Positions 47,939 to 59,384 of a stretch of 64,000 bases of DNA are shown piece by piece. The position numbers and the translations under genes were made by a program. Source of the DNA: Cylicocyclus nassatus (Eukaryota > Nematoda > Chromadorea > Rhabditida > Strongylidae); contig CATQJL010000316.1 in the NCBI GenBank assembly GCA_958299035.1, positions 37,947,441 to 38,011,440 of the forward strand, given 5' to 3'. Position 1 is the first letter of the stretch. Every line of letters begins with the position of its first letter. The notes below the pieces were generated by a model, which had not been told where the DNA came from, did no database searches, and was given only the letters and a program-made list of their open reading frames with translations.

Positions 47939-48182
47939 TGGGATTTTTATGACACCAATTCTACGCTTTAGGTACAACAGAAGTTTTAACTTTTCTATGT
48001 TACGAAATCTGTGGAAATTGATCGAAATAAAAAATTGCATTCATAAAGCTTCTTATTTAGTCGTTTCGCTTATTTTGCTTGTAATCTCATCGATTGTACC
48101 AGGTATACTTCCGTTTTCCACGTACGTGCATAAGAGAGTGAGTCAAAGTAGTAAGCTTGTAATTGGGAAATTTTTCAAATAA
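47939..48182 (+). CDS. candidate terminal exon with one hydrophobic segment
   Basis: After TATTCTTCTCTAG the frame includes MTPILRFRYNRSFNFSML, KASYLVVSLILLVISSIVPG and HKRVSQSSKLVIGKFFK, then TAA. AATAAA follows about 40 nt later (48222). The hydrophobic segment could span a membrane. No upstream exon in matching phase was found. Product unknown. Confidence 0.28.
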
Positions 48183-48829
48183 TTTTTATATGCATTTTTA
48201 TTATATAATCAGAAAGTATTCAATAAAAACGTGTAATAACCTTTCGACAAAAGTTTAGGGGAGCTTTTTAGCTTGGGCTAACAGAAATCGACATAATTTT
48301 TGATTTCATATATGCTACAAATTTATACCAATAACTTTTCTGTCATCATTTAAAATGATTCGATAAATGTCAAAACTTGATTTGCAATCATTGATTTTGT
48401 AGATTTCATAACGCCAAGGTTAGCCCTGTAAAAATTCATTGAGGTACTTTTTATTTGTTTTTATTATTATTTTTTAATTTTTCTTTTGGGCTTTTTTCCA
48501 ATTTCACTGTCAGAAGCTCACTGTTGGAAGCTCCAAGCCTAAGAATTCCCACCCCCTTCATCTAAAGAAATCCTGTCCTCTGACCTCCTCCCCCCCCCCC
48601 TCACCCTCTTCTTTCCTCTCATCCAAAAAAAATCTAACACACCACTACTGTGGCACAGCATGCCATTATTCTAATATGTAGTTTTTTGGAATACTTGGTA
48701 CGAATGTTTTCGTAGTCATAAGAATCGCGTATTTCCACAATGTGCAGAATTTGACGTTTCGATCACTTTTGGCTCATGTGGATCTATGGTACTGTTTTTA
48801 AGCTCAAAACTATGATTTGCAGGGCAACC

Positions 48830-51800
48830 ATGACGATGTATGATATGAAAGAGTTGCCTCATCTGGTAAAACCAGCTACTTTAGTAAGTAAATTTTTTTA
48901 CCAACGTCTCCTACAATGCTCTATAACTTTGTTCCTCGGTGTGAGTATCTGTTTGAATCTCGTTTTAGATACTCGTTATACTTCAAACAATATTTGTATT
49001 TTCTCCTGGATATCGAGGGTTTCAATGGTTTGTCATTATGACTACTATAGTTCAGGTAAGCATCTTAAGTTCATTCTGTTTAGTTTTGGTATACTAATGT
49101 TATTTTTTAGTTGATAATTTGCGTATTAGTTTTCTTGGCTATGCTTGCCGATATCACGGCACTGACGGAAGCGCCAATGTGGCCAATGGCGGTATGTACT
49201 AATCATATCTGATTAAAATTTAAAACGATTTCGGCTGGTGTATCGAAGTAAAAAAATAATTTTTCTATCAGTAGATTAGGTTGAGGTAAGGTATCATGAA
49301 GCAACTTCACAAGGGGAGTTGAAAACTGTTACGCCATCATTTTTATGTTGTTAAACTCTTCCATTTAGGTGGCTTAGACTAATATGCAGAATAGTGTTCA
49401 TTTTGATGTTTTTGGAGAATTTCAGGCATCAAAATAAATTTTTCAGGAGATGGTCTACAGTGGTGTATTCGCAGTTTTTGAAGCCATAAACTTCTTCTAT
49501 TTCCTTGTAAATATGTTTGGTCACTTCAACTTTTGGCTGCTACTTGGAGTGGTGAGTACTGAAGTAGCTACGAAGATGATTATTTGAATTTCATATAGAT
49601 AATTTAATTTGGCAAGAGCAATACGCATTTTTTTTCTTGTCTTCTTTCGTCCTTTTCCTCGCCATGGAGAGTAGACCAACTGAAACAAACGACTGAGCTT
49701 AGTACATACTACCTCTCAATCAGTGTCCTAATCCTGGCATACCGGCTCCGCTCGGCCCTGTCAAAACATTTGATAAGATTACCATCCTTATTCCTATATA
49801 ACCTTTCAGTGCTCACTTCTAAATGCCAATTCCCTATCCCGTTTTGTTTTCGTACTCTGCATGCCTACCTGCTCCTCTGTGCCAACTCCCCCCCCCCCCC
49901 CCAGCTCAAACTTTGCGAAAAATCAATTAAACCGATAAAAGTGGTGGACGATATTGAAAACTAATAATGTACTCGTTTGTGATCAGCATGCTCGATTACC
50001 CCCTATGTCAACTCTCAGCCCCGTAAGCCAAACTTTGCAAAAACTCGATGAAAATCGAAAAAAAACGACATCGATCGATGACTAAAAGTAGCCTATGACT
50101 AGCAGCACATGACACCCGCTCCCCCTCGAGATGTAAATGTGCCAAGTTTGGTGCGGATCGATTCAGAAACAAAAACTTGTATTTGGAACATACTTTCTCT
50201 TTTAGAGGCAGTGGCCCGACAGATTGACAATTTGGCGGTAACCATCGTTTTTGACGCCCTGTATGAGCTGAATCTAAAACTGTGCTTTGAAGCCTCTGAA
50301 AATTTTAATAACTAGCTTTTCTGAACGTGGCTGCTACTCGAGCAAGAAGCGGAAGCCCCTCCTTCTCAGACAATCAAAGGCTATGGTGAGGCGGCGATAA
50401 ACAGCAGTTTCAGTGAGCAGGCGGCGTTACTGCAAAAATAGCGGTGAGGACGCAGCGACGGGCTACCAGCGGGCAGTTATAATCTCCTATAAGTCAAAAA
50501 ATAGCTGCAGAGAGCATTCATTGCTACGAAAGCACCCAGAAGGCGGTGACGAGGCAGCGACTCTGTTAAAACGAACGCCGTCCCGTCGTGCATGGGCGAT
50601 GCAAAACGTGTGCACCAAACCATTGCGGCGCGGAAAACACCAAAGCGAATTGATACCGATGGTGCATGACTCATGACTTAATCTGGGATGATGTACGATG
50701 TGAGAAAGTCGCTTACAAAGGACTTTGAGAAAGCATAAGAAAACGCAATGAAAGGCAAAGATTGACTTTATATAACTATAAGTTTATATAACTAGCTTGT
50801 GACTGTTTGTCCTCGCAGTGTATAACGATAGAACAAAATCATAATAAACTTATATATCTGTACGAGTTTTAATCTGGAACAATCAAGTTACTCTTGAATC
50901 TACTTCTGTCGGCCTTATCGCCTGACTGTCGCTTCGCAGAGAACCTTAGAAGCCAGCGGGCTACAAATACATATGGCACTGAACGGGGCGCTAAGACTGG
51001 CAGAGGGAAGCGGATGCTATAAGGATTTCAGCGGGAAGCGGAAGTGGCGGCGATAGGGGCATGGCGCTTTTTGTAGGTTTTGGCGGTGGCTTTGTGGCTG
51101 CCGGCTGAGAGCCTTTGATTATCTGTTTGTAAAATGTCGGCTGCTGGACCCAACAATCCAATTCCCACCGAGATCGATGGTGTCTTTTCCACCCATCCGT
51201 ACTCCAGAGCCAATCGCTCTCCAAATCAGATAATCGCCGGGGGCAGGCAGCCATGCGATTTATGGGCGGGCGGGCAAATAGTTCGCTGATTTCTTGCGGT
51301 CCGCTTGCAGATATTTGGAAGAATTTTAGCGTAATTTTAGACGAATGCTTGAAGAACAATCGCGGTTTCCTTATAGATTAGCTGCGGCGCAGAGACCGTA
51401 TAGCCCCCAGGTACTTTCCGCTGAAAGAAAGTACCTCAAACTTGAGTAATTAAACCAACGGTGACACCTCTGCCACATAGAGTCTTGCCTGTGCTCGATG
51501 TAAACCCGAAATTGCGTAAAAAGAGTCCGATCGCCTGCTGAAAGTTCGGCCAGCGTTTGCTGAAGAGATTATTTAACGACCGCCTGCAGAAAATTCTGTG
51601 TTGCTGCCCGCTGGCAGAACATCAGACAGTAAACGAAGTAGCGCTCGCTGAAGGTTTGGCCACGCCCCAAAATTCTGCTGACTGCTTGCAAAAAAGCGCG
51701 AGTTTGCGGACCGCCTGCCAGCCGGAGATTATCCGAGTACTTGCACGGCTCTTCACTTTGTTTGATTAAGGATTGCCGTTCCATATTCCATTAGAAGTTT

Positions 51801-54800
51801 GATATAAATCTTATATGCCCGCTCAAAAATGTCAACATCAGCCCATTTCAGACTGCATGATCAGGAGAGTGGGGGGGGGGGGGAATTTTAGCCTCGCTTG
51901 TAATTTCTCATTGAAAACATAATGTCGTCCCCAAAGCAAATCTTCGTTTCCATGCTTTACTTTATATCGGACTTACGAGGAAATCGTCAGAACTTGACCT
52001 AGCCATTCCAAACAAGCTGTATATCATCGGACTCATCTTAAAACACTGATTCAAATATGTGTCCTTCATTTTCCAAGCGACTACGTGGGAGGAGTTATGA
52101 GCGTTCAAGTATGAGAACTTTCTCGAATATATTTCCTTGAAAGGCAGCCTGATGACCTGGATTTACGATTTACGGTGGCCATGGCTATATTAAATACAAG
52201 AAAGAAGCACATTCACAAAAACCTGTATAAGTGTTTCTTGAAACCTGTGTGGAACATGCGCCCAGAATACCTGACAAATCACACATTTAAATTAACCCCT
52301 CTCAGATAGTCGCTTGGCAGATTAAATACATCTGTGATCAGTGTTTCTAGACGAGTCCGTTGATATACAGCACAGTTGGTATGGGTCAAGTTGACCTTTT
52401 CCAGCTTAGCATGCTAATATAACTGCTAACATAGAGGCATATCTGATTAGCATTATCATTTTCACTTGTAGAAGTTCGTTGTTGATGAGTTTGTAAAACG
52501 AATTTCATAGAGTTAAAACTTAGCGACCTTATGATCAAAGTGTATGGTTAAGTTAGATGTAATATAAACCCTATGCTTTTACAGTACATCCTACAGATCA
52601 AACATGAGGCATGCTGTCATAATCCCGCCGTTGGTTTATGCATTCCTTCCTCGGTATCAGAACAAAAAACACAGTTTTGTTCCTTTCATTGGTCTAAAAC
52701 TATTCTGCCAAAAAAGCATTCAACTTCGTCTGTTGCTATCTCAAACAGTGGATCTCTGATTATCACTTTTGCATGACAATGCAAAGCCAGCTGATTATCA
52801 TCGAGGGTAAATAATTTGCAAGTAAAAAAAGATTTCTCTCTTGAAATTCGCTTCATGGACTTTAGCGATATTCTCAGATCGTTTCCCATGCTGATTTGCG
52901 TATTTTGATTTACTTGTTTAGTTGTTCACTTAACAGCCTTTCGAGGCGTTCTGCAATAATCATGCGTTTTTATCCGTATTTATGATTTGTTGTAATCCTC
53001 GAAAGATCCCTATATAAAGACCAAAAAGAAAAATGTGAGTGTAAGATGCGGAGGCATGGTTCCATTTTCTGATCTCCAGATCAATCTGAGCACAACGTAG
53101 AGTCAAATAACGCGAACCAATTTCTTCCTATAGGGCCGGTCATACCGGTCAGCGATCCATCGCCGCGATGGATGATCGTCGCGACTGGGTGGAAACTAGC
53201 GACGAAAACGCGCGACGGATCGCTGATCGCTCGAATAAGGGGGCATACCACCGCGGCGATGTGTGCATTCTCACACTACATCACGTGATACACGCTTGAA
53301 GTCACGCTAAAATGCACCTAAGGCAGTTTCGTAGCTGCTATTTTAAACAGTTCTTCACAAGCAGTCTAAGTTATCGAGCAGTAACTTCAGATAGATTCTA
53401 AGCTAGAAAACTTTGTCTGTTATTCTTGAAAGACTTGCATAACTCTTAATAGAGCTGTTGGATTTGGTGGAGAAAGCACGCCTTTTTACCGCCTCCCTAC
53501 CTTTTTAAAGGGGAAATCGAAGGCGACAGAAGCTGTGTTATGGATAATTTGGATATCTGGCCATAATTGAGCATGATATTAGAAATGCGGGTGAGAATCT
53601 GCTATGATTCGAACTTTGATGTATGGAAAAGAACAAAAAAAGTTCTGCAGGTCGCTTGTCTTTAATTTTCAAGAAACAAAATGAACTCTCAAAAACAGTC
53701 GCAGATTACACGTCATCGTACGAGTCCCTGACCGAAATCTTTGAACCATCCTGGTTCGATGCTGATACCCACAAATGAGACATAAATTCTAATTGTTTTA
53801 TTCAATCGATTCAATCAGCAAGAGCTCTGGACTGAAAAGAAAAACAGAGGTGAAGTCTAACAAAAAACTTTCCACAAAAAAAACAAATCCGTTAAACAAT
53901 GGAAAACAATTGCCTGTATCAGAGATCAACATAAAGAAGAGAGAAACTTAGTTCATGACGTCAACATATGAAGTATCAATGCCATATCCGAAATTGACAT
54001 ATCCGAGCACGAATCTACTCTATCAGCAAGTCGTCACAGCTGAAGCTGGGTACAGAGTCGCGGAAGCAGAAAAGTGGCCAAAGCCAAAAGAATCGGCGGA
54101 TACCTTGCCTTTTAAGACAGCTTGGACCATCAGAACTTTGTTGACCTATAATCAGATGTATCAGATGTAAATCGAAGGAACTGGTTATAGGTATGAAATC
54201 GCTCTCCACACACCTCATCGCGGGCGCTTGGAGCGAAAATAAATGTTTACGCTTCTGGTAACGAATGAGGCCGCAATATTTTGGTTTCTAACATTTGGAT
54301 GTTCTTGTCCTCCAAAAGTTCGCATTCGAAAGTGTGCGCACTCGTGACGCCAAAAAAGTTAATGTTTCACGCTTCCGAGCGAACCAGCTTGAGTGCTGAT
54401 GTAAGTCTACTGAAAGCGTGCCAAAAATAGCCAATCGACACATCTTGGCGATGACTGGCTGGTTCATTTTTCAGATCGAGAAAGCTTCAGCAAGCGAGTC
54501 CATTTGTCTAGCAAATTTTGGAAATTGAAATCAAAATATGGCCGTGCTTGCTGCCTGACAGTTGAGTGCTGATTGTAATATATCAAAAAATATGCATAAA
54601 TAAAGGCAATTTCGCATAAGGCATGTGGATATCTATACTTCACTTTCCGTTTGAAAATGATAACATGACTCAACTCATAACAACAACTGCAGAAACGCCC
54701 ACCTTTTCTTTGACGTTATCCAACTGTAATTTCAACAATTTCCTGCCTGCAGATGAATTCACTTTTTCCGATATTTCCGGAACGTACCTGATGCGATAAT

Positions 54801-57071
54801 CATCTTTTGAATAATCACGTCTATAATGAATGGTCTTACTTGATACGCAAATGATGTCTGATCATCTTACCAAATCTTCCTCAAACAAACGCTCAGGATT
54901 ACATCGGACCATGTTTCTTATATCGAGAGCCAAACCTCTCTGAAAGACTTGAATGCATGAGCAAATGACATTTATAGAAATTAGGTGCATTGAGCTTCCA
55001 GTAATTAGATCAAGCAAAACGATAAAACAAAGAGTCTAGTTCGAGGTTTTTTTTGTCAGAAATCGCGATGGCATCATGAAATAGTTATCATCAAAATCAA
55101 TTGAAAAACTGATTCCAAACAGTTCTTCTTGAGTGCAAAACGAATCTGGGTCGGGAGTAATCGAAATCAATTCGCAGGAACTTTAGAACGCACAGTGCAG
55201 GCAAAACTACCATACCAATGCATTTTTTGCTCAAACCTAGATGAAACAGTATATCAGTGCTTAATGCAATACTACTCCTTCTTTGATGTTATGCTATAGC
55301 CCTCAACAAGCATTCGAATGACTCCATGATCACAAAGTACCTCTGAGCAATGTAAAATTTGGTGACTGAACCCATAACTCCCGATCAAACCCGTTCTGCA
55401 CCTAAGGAACGCTGTTTTGGAATCAGCGTTTCAAGCTGATTCAGATTTACCTATCTCTTGTTAGAAGGCCACTGCGACTTCTGACACTTCCCTTGTAAGA
55501 AGGCCCTATGCTAGACGGATGGTGACCACAAGAGCAAACCACGAAACACATGGCTCGCAAAAGTGTGTACTTTATTTGGAAAAAAATCGCATTTCCCGTT
55601 TTCTGCTTCACAAAGAAATCAATTTCCATTCAAGTCAGATACTCTTCCAAACGTGAAGGCACTAGATAAGCGCATAGTGAATACCTTACATTGACAAGAG
55701 AGAAATTCTCGCGTGCGTGCGCGCATTTTTATGCCTGTTTCGATCTTGTCTGCATTTCACTGAAAAGCCTTTGATCAAAGGCTGTAAGGGTCGCCATACT
55801 TATCCGTAATACAAACATGGTTCAGATCACAGCTCGGCCCGTGCTGAACACTCGCCACCTAAGTTTGTATCATACGCTCTCACATCAGATTCGTGTGGAG
55901 GTGAACTTCTGCCAACTCGAAGCGTGGCGGTTTTTGATAGCGAGAAGTATACGAAAAGTAACACTATAGCGTGGGAAATTACTAGGGAAATCCCGCAATC
56001 CACCTTCACACGAATCTAGAAGCCGATCATTCTTTTCCTATACTACCACCCAATCCCACCTCTTCATGTGTAGATAGAATATGAAAAGCGAACGCCACAA
56101 CAACATGAATCGTAAATCGGACACACATATTTATATTTTTGGGTAAAAAAATGATTAAGAACGCTTGAAAAACAACCAAAAAAGCGAGTGTTGAATTACT
56201 TCGGGACAGAGTAAGTTGCTGACTGCGGAGCAAAAGATAAGATAGTAACACAAAGGAATCTAACCTGGAGTTCGTCGAGAAATCCATCGAAGTTCACATT
56301 TGAACGCTTGCTTCCTTACCACAAAATTCTTCACATTTCACCAATTTTCAGTGTCGAGCTCGATATTTGACATTTGCGAAACGATTATCCTGAAAGTACT
56401 TTTGGTATGATAAAACTGAAATTTTTTCAGTTTGTAGCATCGTTAGCACATAGCAGAGAAATACTTAAAGAAGATCAATGTGTTCTGACAGTGGACTCAT
56501 TTCCACTATCTATGCAAAAAAACTAGCTACTCAAAGCGAAGAACGATAACAAAATCATTTGGTGAGGAATTACAATCCAAGCGATGCGTCGCGTCGCGCA
56601 TTTGAAATGAGCGACGCGAATTCGCTAGGATGAGCGACGATCGCGGCGATTTCGCTCAAATCGGTATGGCCGGGTAGAAAACGGCCCGCGATGCATCGCG
56701 CCGGACAGCCAGCACAGATACGCAGTTATCTCCGGCCTTGTAACACTTGTCCTTTGGGAAAGTCAGCGACGCGATGGATCGCTGACCGGTATGACCGGCC
56801 CTTATGATAGTTTCATAAATGGACGCCTCATGCAGAGTAAAGAAATAAGAAAAGATCAGTATCAATTTTTCAAACATTAATTGGTGGAAGAAGGTTGAAG
56901 AATAAACACTGACCTTTCCAGTTTGCATCTGCTCTTTTATGCTTGGTGTGGCTATTCAACGCCTTCCAATGGTGGCGTGCTCGTAATCCAACAATGTCTG
57001 GAAATCAAGCCACTGCTGCACCTCCACCCAATTTTGCGCCATCGTATCCTGCCGGTGTCAATCCAGCATAG
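48830..57071 (+). CDS. MARVEL-type four-transmembrane protein
   Basis: Exons are 48830-48883, 48969-49055, 49111-49191, 49447-49551 and 56922-57071 (TAG). Every internal junction is phase 0 with GT..AG sites. The product is about 158 residues: KELPHLVKPATLILVILQTI (span 1, extending to FVFSP), WFVIMTTIVQLIICVLVFLA (span 2), EMVYSGVFAVFEAINFFYFL (span 3), LLLGVFASALLCLVWLFNAF (span 4), then WWRARNP and a cytosolic tail rich in Pro/Ala (APPPNFAPSYPAGVNPA). Size, span spacing and the loop between spans 1 and 2 fit the MARVEL/CKLF-like family, which works in membrane apposition and vesicle traffic; this protein's role is inferred. The exon begins after GATTTGCAG (48822), which could be a trans-splice acceptor; an in-frame ATG at 48776 would add 18 residues. 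The last intron is 7.4 kb and full of transposons. Confidence 0.82.
49880..50190 (+). repeat. two partial copies of the 6111-6428 repeat family
   Basis: Copy one (about 49880-49960) has a 15-nt poly(C) followed by AGCTCAAACTTTGCGAAAAA. Copy two (49978-50170) has GTGATCAGCATGCTCGATTA, TCGATCGATGACTAAAAGTA and GTGCCAAGTTTGGTGC. Both match the right arm of the 6.1-kb palindrome. They lie in the MARVEL gene's last intron. Confidence 0.7.
53955..54170 (+). CDS. hypothetical 71-residue ORF inside the 3.7-kb element
   Basis: The ATG follows GAAACTTAG. The frame reads MTSTYEVSMPYPKLTYPSTN, then AEAGYRVAEAEKWPKPKESA, and ends LLTYNQMYQM. AATAAA occurs at about 54238. However, the minus strand also has an open frame here (NKVLMVQAVLKGKVSADSF) after a TATAG acceptor, with AATAAA at about 53790 on that strand. 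Which strand is coding is undecided. Function unknown; it could belong to the transposon. Confidence 0.28.
   Translation: MTSTYEVSMPYPKLTYPSTNLLYQQVVTAEAGYRVAEAEKWPKPKESADTLPFKTAWTIRTLLTYNQMYQM
55050..55494. mobile_element. foldback MITE, third copy of the GTGTCAGAAGTCGCAGT family
   Basis: The right end GGCCACTGCGACTTCTGACA is intact; the left end (TGTCAGAAATCGCGATGGC) has mutated. Inner words CGGGAGTAATCG / CATAACTCCCGATC and CAATGTAAAATTTGGTG match the copy at 28735-29184. It is nested within the 3.7-kb TIR element. Confidence 0.75.
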
Positions 57072-58140
57072 AGGAGAGGTCGACTATCGATTTCGATCCG
57101 CACAATTGCTCCACCTGTGATAGGCCAAACCAATGCCTACCGTATCTTCTCGTACACAATTTCAAAGTTTTATATGTATATTGATAATGTTTTATTGGTT
57201 TTTCATGCTTTCTTGAAAAATGAATAATGATGAGATAAATTGCACGATAAGGAAATGTCAATATAGATATCAGTCAAAGTTTGTTGTTCGTGCATCATCT
57301 AAGCTGGCTCGAAATTTCCAGAAGAACACACAGAAGAAAACGAAAGCAAGCACTATCACAGCAATATAGTTGTATTGTAGAAGTTGACGTGCGCTTGTGT
57401 GACTGAAGAACTCGTCCTAAATCAGGTGGTCTTTTTGTATTGAAAAGGTGTCATAAGGAACCAACCATCTTTGATTCGTCGTGCATATTTCTTCCTAGGA
57501 AAATTTCACATATTTGGCAAAAAGTCGCACGTTGATTGCGGGAGAGTTGGCTCCGTCTCACGCTTTCACAACAACCACATAAAGTTTGCGCACAAGAAAT
57601 AACAATAAAAATTCAATATTCTACTCTATTCTTGTGAATAAAAAAACCAGAGACTAATTTCAAATTGTCAGGTATATGGCCGCATCTCACGCAATTTGGA
57701 AATGCGCTTGTTTAAAAACCCTAAGAAAATCCGATGCAGTATTTGCTAATCGTTTTGGAAAGTAAACATTTCTTGATGGAAATATCGTTTGCAGCACTTC
57801 TACGTAACTGTGCACATTTATTCAATGTAAACCAGCTGTCCCCTGATTTCTTCCATGTATCATTTCGTGGGACGATACCATCCTTTGCTTCTTCGAGTAA
57901 GACATGACGGGAGCGCTCTTTCCTTCTTAAAGTCATTGCCCTGTTTGGAAGTAATTGTATCCTGTCTTCGCAGCTTCAGTCATCATCAAAATGCTGTAAA
58001 ACTGAGTATAATAGAGCAAGTTCATAAAGCACGTCAAATTGTTCATAGAAATTGAAGACACAGACAAATGTTAGCTTACTTATATATTGATTGTATTTAT
58101 TATGTTCGCATTTTTGCCTATTAGGGACTGTAATGCTTCT
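57072..58140. other. region downstream of the MARVEL stop; no confident gene
   Basis: No canonical AATAAA lies soon after the TAG at 57071; GATAAA occurs near 57233. A minus-strand frame at 57721-57936 (EEAKDGIVPRNDTWKKSGD...) looks coding, but no splice partner could be fixed. Confidence 0.35.
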
Positions 58141-58345
58141 AGCCGATTCGTCAACAAATCCTGACGGTAAACCTCTACCTTTGAGGGAAAAGTCTACCCC
58201 AGAAAGCGACTAACCCTCACTATAAAGCACAAGGTATGCTTGACATTAATCTTAGGGTTAAAATCTGCTTCAGGATTTGCTTTGAATAGCGTACTTTATC
58301 AGCAAGGGTAGGCTTTCCCCTCGAGGTTTGTTGGCGAATACGGCC
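58141..58345. repeat. diverged relative of the 14589-14796 MITE
   Basis: Ends AGCCGATTCGTCAACAAATC and GTTTGTTGGCGAATACGGCC are imperfect inverted repeats resembling GGCCGTATTCATCAACGAAC. Inner arms pair GGGAAAAGTCTACCCC with GGGTAGGCTTTCCCC. Confidence 0.6.
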
Positions 58346-59384
58346 AGTAATTGAAACTAACACGATGCAATGTGATCATCATGGTCATCTCGACACCATG
58401 CTCATCTTCTCTACCTTTATTTTTATTTTCGCACTCTGAATGTGTCCTTTGAACTATAAAATACTGTTGTATAGGGCCAGTTGTCCCAACATTTGAAGAT
58501 ATAAATGCTAGATACGGGAAAGAACCTTTTGACGACCTCCTAGTACACTGGAGAGCAAAAAAAAGCATATGTTTCATTTTGAACCCAAATTGGTGTGAGA
58601 CGCAGAGTTGAAAAAGTACTTCCTTTGGGAAATTTTACCCTCAAGGGTAGGGGGCTTTTTTATGCTAAGGCGCGATGGTTTCACACGTTAGAAGGAGTAA
58701 GAAAATTGCTAGGACACACTATCCTAGAAACAGTTAATAACAGATGATAATGAATTTGAAAATGAATGGCCGGAGAATAAATTACAAATTTGGTATAGTG
58801 CAATAAAAGCTCATATATGATGAGAGTGATTGTAGATAAATTGGGGTAGAGGACAGTAGACCATCGATAGGGCTTAGCCATCTTTATGCATGTGTGCTTA
58901 CGCTGCCTACATAAAATTTCGTAGCCATCCGGCTCAAACTCACTGAACAACAAATGAGGGTTCACATTGTTCCCGATGTCAAGTGCTACTCCCTTTCTTC
59001 TCTTTTGCTCACTCAGTGGCACCTGCAAATAGCATGATCTTCGGGGACGCCGAGCCTATGGCTGCCAAGTCAACCCTATTGACCTCAAAGGTTAAACTCC
59101 CTATGCTCTTGCAAAGGGACCTCACGTTTGCCAGGAGACACCTCAAACAATGCCGCACAGTCCTACGATTACTCACACAGTTGAAATACTAAAGCGAAGG
59201 ACTTTTGAAATGCGGCATTGAATGAATATCAGATGAATTAATGTGGTCGATATGGTCTGCAATTACCAGACATTTGGCTATCGGCTATCTTTTATCAACG
59301 AGATCAACGGAAACATAAAAAACAGAACCACCTTCAAGAACTTGTCATGAGAGAAAAGTGATTTTTCCATACACATTATACTTT

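Larger units (their letters stand above)
53132..56802. mobile_element. 3.7-kb element with 32-bp perfect TIRs, PIF/Harbinger-like
   Basis: The left end starts AGGGCCGGTCATACCGGTCA, and the same 32 bases occur inverted at 56771-56802. TAT flanks both ends (53129-53131 and 56803-56805), a 3-bp duplication as seen for PIF/Harbinger-type insertions. GC-rich CGATCG/GCGACG subterminal repeats line both ends. The interior contains another MITE (55050-55494) and an ORF at 53955-54170. I cannot recognise a transposase, so autonomy is unproven. It ends 119 bp before the last MARVEL exon. Confidence 0.7.

Noticed and set aside
58681..59192. Opposed coding-like frames (minus SEQKRRKGVALDIGNN; plus APANSMIFGDAEPMAAKS)
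   Set aside because: A very good + acceptor (CTTTTGCTCACTCAG) explains the purine-rich minus peptide as an artefact, but the + exon itself cannot be linked to others.
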